A DNA stretch of 64,000 nt from Amoebidium appalachense. Lineage: Eukaryota > Ichthyosporea. Each line of letters starts with the position of its first letter. Within the stretch, counting starts at the first letter, position 1. The notes beneath the pieces were generated by a model. The model was not told the DNA's origin, ran no database searches, and saw only the letters and a program-made list of their open reading frames with translations. The stretch lies in NCBI GenBank assembly GCA_963693365.1, contig CAVNZM010000010.1, forward strand, positions 2,728,001 through 2,792,000. The letters run 5' to 3'. The translations under genes were made by a program, and so were the position numbers. Shown here piece after piece: positions 48,078 to 64,000 of this stretch.

Positions 48078-48768
48078 TGGGGAAGTTGGCTGACCGAGGC
48101 CACAGGGAACGTGTTTGTGGCCAGTGCATGGGATGACCCTCAGCCGGAACAGGTGTGTGTCTCTCTCTTGTGTGTGTTTGTGGGGGGGGGGGGGGGGGGG
48201 GGGGGGTGCGTGTGGCGGTGTGTGCGTGCCTGCGTGCATGTTTTCCTGTGTGTGTGTGTGCTGACACATGGGCTGCAGCTGCCAGCCATTGCCGAGGAAA
48301 CAGCCCAACCCGCAGCCACACCTGATGACACTAAGAAGGTAGTGGGGATGTGGCAGGTGCATGGTGAGGAAAGGATGGGTAGTTAAAACTAACGGGCACA
48401 GGCACAGACAGAGACAGGCACGGTGGCAGCCACACCCCAGCCATCACCGCCAAGGGCCAGTGGGGGCAGCATGGACACGGCAGGGGAGGAGGGCAAACAG
48501 AAACGACCACTAGTCAACCATCGGGTAGGGGGAGGGGTGTGTGTGTGTGCATGGCATGAGGCATGCCTGCATAGAGATGGGGGGTGGAGGGCGGGCGGGG
48601 GGGGGGGGGGGGGGGGGGGGGGGGAGGGGGGAGGGGAGGGGGGGGGGGAGGGGAGGTGGGGAAGTGTGTTCATGTGTGTGTGTGTGTGCGTGTGCGCGCG
48701 CGCGTGTGTGTGTGTGCATGTGTGTGTGTGTGTGTGTGTATGTTTCGAGGGGGGTTTTTTTTTTTTCC

Positions 48769-48799
<31 letters not shown>

Positions 48800-49858
48800 T
48801 CTCATTTTGACGGGTGGTTGGTGGAGTATGTGTACAAGATCGGAGACCTGGGCCATGCCACGTCCCTTGTGGCGCCGCAGATTACAGACGAGGGGGACTG
48901 CAGATACCTGCCTATGGAGGTGCTGCAGGTGGGTGCTGGTGTGGTCGTGTGTATATGCGTGTGCTTGCATGGGTCTGTTGCTGAGCGGCAGGTTTATGTA
49001 TGTATCGTGTGACGCATGTGTGGGTTGTCATCCTGTCTTTGCCGGGTGGCAGGTCAGAATCCCCCTATGTGATAATATAGAGCATTCAACAGGTCACAAT
49101 ACCTGCCGACTTTTTGTCGCATTTTTTGGTTCTCACTCTTTCCTCTAATGATCAGAGCCCATTACATGCTTGGTATCGAACTGAGAGGAAGAAAGACGGC
49201 CATTTTGATACCAGTGGCCACTGTACACAGCTCGAAGTCACATGCTATATAACAGGGAGGTCTTGATTCATACACCCCGCATGCTAGCAGGAAAAGTAAT
49301 AATCGCACTGTCCAACGCGATTTGCCAATCAAATGGCTTGGCTTGAATTCGCAGTCTCCCCGCTGGCATTCGTTAAGCAGCAGATCGGACTGGCCATTGT
49401 GGCAGGGACCGTCGTTGTGTTCGCTAATTCAAGTTCTAGTATTCGCAAAATTGTTGGTTTCACTTTTGTCAAGGAACAATGTGTATCAGGAGAAAGCCAT
49501 CTTATCCTCTCCATAATGAACCCCGCGTAAAGGGGTAATGTGCGTTTACTGTTTCCAGCCTGTTTTCTTTCATGTTTCTGGGCAAAGGACAGGCCCACCG
49601 TGTTTGTTGTGTGCGTGCGAGCATGCTGCCAATTGGGCGGTGTGACCATGCAGGGTGCTGAGGGGGTGGTTTGCAGGAAACATACAAGGATCTGCGCAAG
49701 GCAGACATATTCTCTCTGGGCATCAGCATCTGGGAGCTGGTAGGTGGGGGGTGGGGTGGGGGAGATATGGGGGGGGAGGAGGGGGCGGGGGTGGTATGGG
49801 AGATACATAAGGTGGGGGGCTGCGTATGGGAGGTATGGGTGGGGTAAGGAAGTTATGG

Positions 49859-49900
<42 letters not shown>

Positions 49901-50031
49901 ATGGGCGATATATTTGGGGGGGGGGGGGGGGGGGGGGAAGGGGGTGAGGAGGGAGGAATGTATGGGGGAGGTAGGGTATGTGAGGTATAAGTGAGGGGTA
50001 AGCGTATGGCTGATTTATATTGGTCGGGAGG

Positions 50032-50062
<31 letters not shown>

Positions 50063-51277
50063 TATGGGAGATGGTAGGTGGTTGGGCTCAGTTTATGGGA
50101 AATAAAGTAGGTATGGGCGGTATATGTGGGAAGTAGGTATGTGGGGGGGGGTAAGATATGGGCGATTGTATGGCGTTGGTGATGGCTGTTGGGGTTTGGT
50201 TCTGTGTCGTGGCGGTGGGCATGCGGGTCTAACGGCAGCTGCAGGGCACAGGCACCAGCCTGCCGCTAAATGGGGACCAGTGGCAGGCCCTGAGGGAGGG
50301 CAGAGTGCCCAACATGGAGCAGTGTAGTGACCAGTTCAATGTGCTGGTGCAGGTGCTTGCATGGTGCCTGTGTGTGCATGCATGTGTGTGCATGGTGCCA
50401 TGGTGCCTGTGTGTGTGCTGCATGCATGGTGCCTGTGTGTGTGCTTCATGCATGGTGCCTGTGTGTGTGCTGCATGCATGGTGCCTGTGTGTGTGCTGCA
50501 TGCTTGGTGCCTGTGTGTGTGCTGCGTGCATGGTGCCTGTGTGTGTGCTGCGTGCATGGTGCCTGTGTGTGTGCTGCGTGCTTGGTGCCTGTGTGTGTGC
50601 TGCGTGCATGGTGCCTGTGTGTGTGCTGCGTGCATAGTGCCTGTGTGGGTGCTGCGTGCATGGTGCCTGTGTGTGCTGCACCCTGACTGTGTGTGCTGCA
50701 CCCGGACTGTGTGTGCTGCACCCTGACTGTGTGTGCAGGCCATGATGGCAGCCGATGCTGCGCAGCGGCCCACAGCCGAGGATGTCGTGCGGCAAGTGGA
50801 GGAGATGCTTGCAGCCACCCTGCCCACGTCCAAGAAGTCACGCACACAAGCACGTGCCTGCCTGCCCGTGCACCTGCATGTGCCTGATGGCTGGATGCTG
50901 ACCTGCGCGTGCATGCACGTACTACCCACTCATGCCTATGTGCATGTACAGCTGTGTGATCCGGGACTTACATGCAAGCACGGGAGTCCTAGTGTTCATT
51001 GTTGCACGGGCACGTGCACAAGCATTGTGTGTGCCGGATGCCCCATGCAGTGTGGGCCAGCCACCTGCCTACTTTACTTGCGTAAAATGTGTTTGCCTCT
51101 ATGTTTATCTAAATTACTTGCATATATACTGTGTGTCTGCAGCTTGCGCTGGAGCTAGACCGCATCAAGCAGCAGTCCCAGCAGCTGAAAAGGGAGCTGG
51201 CCCTGGCCCGTCGCCAGCCCCAGAGGGCGCCATGCATGCTGCAGGATGGCGAGGTGGGTGCCTGCTGGCTGGGCCAT

Positions 51278-51315
<38 letters not shown>

Positions 51316-51386
51316 GGCAGGGCGCTAACATGGGGGGTCAGACGAGCCTTGCACGGTTCAAGCGCAGCCAGAGCACGCAGTGGTAG
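45681..51386 (+). CDS. WEE1: Wee1-family kinase
   Basis: ATG 45681 (MAKGKDPPTEV) starts the first exon (45681-45797). Later exons: 47179-47249, 47359-47402, 47462-47618, 47691-47898, 47967-48018, 48106-48152, 48279-48338, 48402-48524, 48827-48928, 49677-49739, 50245-50352, 50739 to about 50860, 51143-51253 and 51342-51386 (TAG), phases matching through the kinase core. Domain landmarks: LLGAGQYGTV glycine loop, MYAVKRTKKPF with the ATP-binding Lys, EVYAHAVLG, NHVVRYYSAWEEDGHMLIQN, VHMDLKPGN catalytic loop, and DLG in place of DFG (IGDLGHATSL), the Wee1 signature. Wee1 phosphorylates the inhibitory Tyr of Cdk1 and delays mitosis. A Ser/Thr/Pro-rich insert of about 75 residues separates catalytic loop and DLG. 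The tail LELDRIKQQSQQLKRELAL looks coiled-coil. The N-terminal regulatory region is short and one early exon may be missing. Confidence 0.92.
45960..46760. repeat. CA-rich microsatellites in the first Wee1 intron
   Basis: CA/GC-rich 45960-46075 and a CA array 46486-46634 followed by CACTCG repeats. They lie inside the long first intron. Confidence 0.9.
48033..48798. repeat. Poly-G and GT tracts in successive Wee1 introns
   Basis: G tracts at 47290-47306, 47622-47660, 48040-48076, 48182-48206, 48597-48660 and 48771-48798, each in a separate intron on the sense strand. A GT-rich tract sits at 48668-48740. More G tracts follow at 49860-49899, 50037-50062 and 51278-51314. Confidence 0.9.
49333..49530 (+). 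CDS. Small open frame inside a Wee1 intron (doubtful)
   Basis: ATG 49333 to TAA, 65 codons, preceded by GCCAATCAA. The middle (IGLAIVAGTVVVFA) could span a membrane once. It has less repeat content than the surrounding intron and no recognised relative. May simply be intron sequence or part of a dead insertion. Confidence 0.15.
   Translation: MAWLEFAVSPLAFVKQQIGLAIVAGTVVVFANSSSSIRKIVGFTFVKEQCVSGESHLILSIMNPA
50353..50735. repeat. 26-bp minisatellite starting at a Wee1 splice donor
   Basis: About a dozen copies of GTGCCTGTGTGTGTGCTGCR plus TGCATG fill the intron. The first bases of the intron after exon 50245-50352 (CAG|GTGCTTGCATGGTGCC) already match the unit. Confidence 0.95.
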
Positions 51387-51396
51387 CTGATTTTGG

Positions 51397-60019
<8,623 letters not shown>

Positions 60020-60418
60020 GGCGCCTGCCTGCCGCCCTGCACCCACACACCTGCCTGCCCTTTATCCCCCTGTGCGCTAGCTAGGAGCTACGGTACATGT
60101 GCGTCACACAACAGGCACGCAAAGGCCTCTTGCACACGCTTCTATCAGTCTCTAGTTATTTAGTTATAACTTGTCCCTGCCTCTTTCTTCTGTCAGCTGG
60201 GCGTTGACTGAGCCGCGATTACGTGATCGTCTGCAGCCAGCCCCAAGAAAGAAATTTATAACTTATACTTGCTTTCATTGCTTTATTCGCTCGACTCACA
60301 CTACACAATACCGGATCAAATCGTCCCAAAATACACAAACCCGATTCGGCCCACTGGACCGAATCCGCTAGAAGCTACTGCTACCGAGGGAGCACACACC
60401 CCCAGACACACACACACA

Positions 60419-60484
<66 letters not shown>

Positions 60485-60555
60485 AATGCCCGTGTGCAGA
60501 TATCTATGTTGTGCGCGTCCGCGCGCGCAGGCGTGTGTGTGGTGTGCACGTGCGC

Positions 60556-60634
<79 letters not shown>

Positions 60635-60691
60635 GAATTAAGCTTGAAAGCTGCGACGGGGAAAGAAAATATGTGCGGGCGGGAGGGTGGG
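60020..60691. other. VPS11 5' flank and border of the recombinase element
   Basis: Contains the presumptive VPS11 promoter, a 63-nt C tract (60421-60483), a (GT)n array (60558-60633), and the 20-mer ATTTATAACTTATACTTGCT at 60254-60273 that recurs at 60862-60881. No gene recognised. Confidence 0.5.
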
Positions 60692-60865
60692 CGATGAGAG
60701 AGGAGGCGACGGGGAATATGCTAATAGACGACCGATCTAAGGTCGGCTTATATACCCATAAGCCTCCTCTACCAGGCCGCTGATTGGCCACATAACCATT
60801 GTGGCCCAATCAGACGGCCGAAGAATAAGTTAAGAAATGGAATTGTCCAATCAATTCAGACATTT
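60692..60865 (-). repeat. Left terminal direct repeat of the recombinase element
   Basis: 174 nt, nearly identical to 63142-63315 (a few differences around AAGTTAAGAAATGG versus AAGTTTATAAATGG). On the element's sense (minus) strand it contains a TG...CA-bounded core of 168 nt with three ATTGG boxes and a GGGTATATAAGCC element. Confidence 0.95.
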
Positions 60866-60998
60866 ATAACTTATACTTGCTACCTACGTCCACTATATAC
60901 GAATTTTTGCTCTGCAACGACAACTAAAACCCACTAGATTAGTGTCGATCAAAATTCACCACACTTTACATAATATACAGTACATTTTCGAGCACAGT

Positions 60999-62282
60999 TT
61001 ACGACAGTCGCACAGGGTCCAACTCGCGCAGGTTGCTGAAGTACTCGTGGTCATCGGGGGTGGGGCAGTGGCCCAACCCATAGTTGTCCTCAGGGGTTTG
61101 GCCGGTGAGGTCCCACACCCCCAGGTGCTTGATGACTGCAAAGGGGATGCCGATTGCACGAGCAGCGCCGACCATGCCGTGACGGAGGCAGTGCCAGGTG
61201 ATGCCGGTAGCCAGGGCGGGGAGCACGCCAAGGGCCTGCACCGCGCTGCACAGCCAGCTGACGGCCTTGGTAGCGTTGGGGCACGGCAGGAGGGGGCTGG
61301 TGGGCTGCCGGACGTGCGCGCAGGCGCGCAGTAACAGCTGTGCGCACATGGGGGGAACCATGCGGTGGCGCACAGGGAGCCGAATCTGCTTGCCAGCTGC
61401 CTGCTTGATGGTTCGAAAGGTCAGGTGGAGGCGTCAGGCTCCAGTGGGGGTGGGGTCCCCCCAGGTCAGGTCCCCCACATGTACTGCAGCAGCGGTGTTT
61501 CACCGTAGGCCAAACAGGTAGCTCAACAGCACCCCCGCTAGCCAGCGGTCACCGTCGGGGTCCAGCCGGCCCAGCTGTGCGATGAGCAGGCCGGTGACCC
61601 AGGGTGCGTCAAACCGTTTTGGGTCGGGCGGGGTGGCGGTGGTGGTCTGGTGGGGCCTGCCGTAGGACTTCTTGATGGTTGCAAGGATGGCCTGGTCCAA
61701 ATAGGGAATGTGCCACAGCAGATGTACCTGGCGCAGGGCGGCAAACTTGCAGTCTAACGTGCTGGGGTGGTACGGGCGCGCTAGCAGGTGAACCGCATAA
61801 GCCAAAGCTACGTGTTCGGTAAGGGGCCAGGCTGCAAACTCGTGGGTGGCGCAAAAGGTGAGGTACTGGGTTACGTCGGCTTGATATGCGCGCCACGTGT
61901 TTGCACTGAGGAGCTGCTCCACCAGCTGCTGGCCAGTAGGGCGCAGGTTGCCAGGCAGTGACAAAATTACCGCCGCACGCCACTCGCTAAACACCCCCAC
62001 AGTGGCAGGGGGGTCTGGTGGCCGGGGAGCTTGCTGGGGCGGCTGCACGGGGGAAGGGGGCCTTTGAGGCTCAGGCTGTGGTCCCAAGGGGAGGGGGGCT
62101 GGGCCCCCTTCCCAGGGAGGGTCGCCGATGGGAACGCCCGCGGGAGCTGGTGGTGGTTGAGGCGCGGGGGGAAGCACGTCGCCACCACTTGCGGGGGGAG
62201 CCGGCTCGGCGGGAGCTGGCACCGGGGCGGGGCCAGTAGACGCCGGCCCCGGGTACAAGTTGAATACCCAACTAGCACACAT
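60999..62282 (-). pseudogene. Tyrosine recombinase with two in-frame TGA codons
   Basis: ATG 62282; TAA at 61001-60999. After a Pro-rich N-terminus comes a SAM-like core-binding segment (SANTWRAYQADVTQYLTFCA ... HPSTLDCKFAALRQVHLLW) and the catalytic domain: LLSYLFGLR with the box I Arg (61505-61503), then AAAVHVGDLTW, and the H-x-x-R-H motif WHCLRHG (61193-61179) followed by IPFAVIKHLG. A Tyr in DNYGLG or further on could be the nucleophile. TGA codons at 61502-61500 (directly after the box I Arg) and 61436-61434 interrupt a frame that is otherwise uninterrupted. Such enzymes integrate or excise DNA through a 3'-phosphotyrosine intermediate, as in DIRS, Ngaro and Crypton elements. No reverse transcriptase lies beside it. 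Confidence 0.85.
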
Positions 62283-62356
62283 TGGGGTGGACACCCACCC
62301 TTGACGCCCCCTTGTAAGGCCCGCTGCCTACGCGACAGGGGCCGGAAACCGCAAAC

Positions 62357-63076
62357 CTAGTTGCGGCCGGCGCCAGACCCACTGCTGGCGTCGGTGTTGG
62401 ACTTCACCACGGTCTTGTTGTCATTCTGGTTGCCCGCACGGGCGGTTTGCGTAGCGAGGTTGACCTCTGCCTCTTTCTTCCTTGCGTCGCCCATTGCGCG
62501 GCCCCAGCGTTCAGAAAGAACAGGGTAATACTCCCGCTCCATGTGGGCGCGGGCCAGCTCGGCAAAGGCAGCACCCTCTGTGGCGCGGAGATACTGGTAG
62601 TGCACACGGTCGGATAGGAACACAGCGACATCGGCGATTGCACCCTTGAGGTCTGCAATGCGTCGTTGGTAGAACTGCTCCGTGGGTTCAGGCACTGGGG
62701 CGCCGTTTTCGCCGGGGAACTGCCAACGCTGGAACGCGCAGTCGTTGTGCATTGCATCGATGAGGCTGCAGAGTGCCCCGATGGTAACCCCGTTCTCCTC
62801 GAGCACGTGCTTGTTGGCCTCGGAAGGGATCCAGGGCAGTAGGTCGGCTGGGAAGCGTCGGGGACCGTTGGGCATAGGGAACTCCGTCACCCATGGTAAG
62901 GTGGGTGCCAGAGTGGGGTGCCGCTCGGCAAAGGCATGTCTAGGGAACTTGAGCCATGGGCAGTCCGGCATCCCCCAGGTCTGCCGAAGGCGCTGCGGGC
63001 GTGACTCGCGGGTGTCCGAATCCCCAGTGACGGGGGTGCGCGCTTCGGCGGAATATTGCTCGAAAATAATGTTCAT
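62357..63076 (-). CDS. Gag-like or unknown first ORF of the recombinase element
   Basis: Intact 239-codon frame, ATG 63076 to TAG, directly upstream of the recombinase and 65 nt inside the right terminal repeat that carries a promoter. The protein begins MNIIFEQYSAEARTPV. It has a Pro/Trp-rich middle (CPWLKFPRHAF, LPWVTEFPMPNGPRRF), helix-prone segments (YQRRIADLKGAIADVAVFLS) and a polar low-complexity C-terminus. There is no zinc knuckle and no recognised enzyme motif. Position and size suit a structural (Gag-like) or DNA-binding partner of the recombinase; this is inference. Confidence 0.7.
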   Translation of the reverse strand: MNIIFEQYSAEARTPVTGDSDTRESRPQRLRQTWGMPDCPWLKFPRHAFAERHPTLAPTLPWVTEFPMPNGPRRFPADLLPWIPSEANKHVLEENGVTIGALCSLIDAMHNDCAFQRWQFPGENGAPVPEPTEQFYQRRIADLKGAIADVAVFLSDRVHYQYLRATEGAAFAELARAHMEREYYPVLSERWGRAMGDARKKEAEVNLATQTARAGNQNDNKTVVKSNTDASSGSGAGRN

Positions 63077-63141
63077 GGTAAAGTTCTAAAAGGGTGACCT
63101 ACCCTAAACAAAGCGTGAACGAGCCTCACCAACGTTGCCTC

Positions 63142-63315
63142 CGATGAGAGAGGAGGCGACGGGGAATATGCTAATAGACGACCGATCTAAGGTCGGCTTA
63201 TATACCCATAAGCCTCCTCTACCAGGCCGCTGATTGGCCACATAACCATTGTGGCCCAATCAGACGGCCGAAGAATAAGTTTATAAATGGAATTGTCCAA
63301 TCAATTCAGACATTT
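63142..63315 (-). repeat. Right terminal direct repeat with promoter
   Basis: Copy of 60692-60865 in the same orientation. Read toward the ORFs (minus strand) it gives GTCTGATTGGGCC, GTGGCCAATCAGCGG and GGGTATATAAGCC about 60 nt before its inner end, a plausible CCAAT/TATA promoter for the first ORF at 63076. Confidence 0.95.
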
Positions 63316-63704
63316 TTTTTTTGTTTTAATTGCGAAATTTCACCACACAATATCTCGCTCGTCGTATGATATACGGCTGAGGCTACGCGGTCCATATATA
63401 TATATTATGTCGATGAAATACGGGAAGGATATGGAGATAAAAATCTACCTTGAGTTGCATGTCTGCCATGCATACATACCGTAAACTGGAAAACAACCCT
63501 ACTATGTGGTATGCAGTTTTGATGTTGTTACACGGTTCTGAGAGGTTTGTTGTAAGTAAGTATATTTAACCTCTTTTTATTCTTTTTTTCACAAATTCTT
63601 ACATTCTTCAGGAGAAAGCCTGTAAATTCAAAATTGATTTGGCAACAGAACGCCACAGAGTATGTTGGTGGTAACTTGTATGGTGGTGGTGCGTGCACTC
63701 GAGT

Positions 63705-63781
<77 letters not shown>

Positions 63782-63796
63782 GTATGTGTGTGTGCA

Positions 63797-63860
<64 letters not shown>

Positions 63861-64000
63861 GAGGGGAAAAGACACCGGGTCCCTACAAAAGTCACAGCCT
63901 AATTGAAGCACTGCTCTTCATCACAGTAAGTAATGTTAACTGTTGCATGGCAAACGTTAGCTCATATATTCGTTTCTAATTAATAAAAAGCAGCCACGAC
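63316..64000. other. Right-edge region with (GT)n arrays, no gene recognised
   Basis: AT-rich to 63690, then two GT arrays (63712-63778 and 63800-63859) separated by TATGTATGTGTGTGTGCACTC. No coding exon seen up to the window edge. Confidence 0.6.

Noticed and set aside
60999-62282. UGA reassigned as a sense codon in this organism
   Set aside because: The two TGA codons are only in a mobile element; the SH2 gene ends in TGA after a complete domain, and no conserved host exon contains an in-frame TGA.

Overview
This is a nuclear genome segment of an intron-rich eukaryote, probably a unicellular one. Genes are split into many short exons (50-390 nt) with GT-AG borders, and introns are packed with (GT)n, poly-G, poly-C and minisatellites. 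A metazoan-type SH2 domain, a PX-PH phospholipase D, a Wee1-class kinase with its DLG motif and a VPS11 subunit of the endolysosomal tethering complexes point to an opisthokont/holozoan or amoebozoan protist more than to a plant or alga. This is inference; no rRNA or mitochondrial marker is present to settle it.

Layout, left to right. 44-274 (-): first exon of a UQCC2-like complex III assembly factor, cut by the window edge. 275-3570: repeats and a promoter-like block. 4591-6556 (+): SH2-domain protein. 8009-10940 (+): decayed non-LTR (LINE-like) retrotransposon with endonuclease remnant and reverse transcriptase. 12002-28176 (+): phospholipase D of the PX-PH type, about 30 exons over 16 kb. 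29259-29972 (-): two-exon, 150-residue protein with a possible SERTA-like segment. 33949-41776 (-): Ty1/copia retrotransposon, frameshifted and split inside its reverse transcriptase by about 4 kb of foreign, satellite-rich DNA. 41956-42289 (-) and 44039-44714 (-): unrecognised protein-coding exons. 45681-51386 (+): Wee1 kinase. 51397-60019 (-): VPS11, whose stop codon lies 10 nt from the Wee1 stop (tail-to-tail). 60692-63315: a compact element with a tyrosine recombinase and an upstream gag-like ORF between two 174-bp direct repeats that carry a promoter.

The host genes are housekeeping or signalling functions (mitochondrial assembly, phosphotyrosine reading, phosphatidic acid production, mitotic entry control, endolysosomal tethering) and form no obvious pathway cluster. 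The most unusual content is (1) the tyrosine-recombinase element with LTR-like repeats and no reverse transcriptase, (2) intronic micro- and minisatellites that begin exactly at 5' splice sites, one of which has amplified the exon end plus donor itself, and (3) a strongly recurring TGCTGAC branch-point motif close to 3' splice sites.

Exon borders below were read by eye from splice dinucleotides, reading-frame continuity and remembered family patterns; no alignment or search was run. The first exons of the SH2, PLD and Wee1 genes are incomplete or uncertain.
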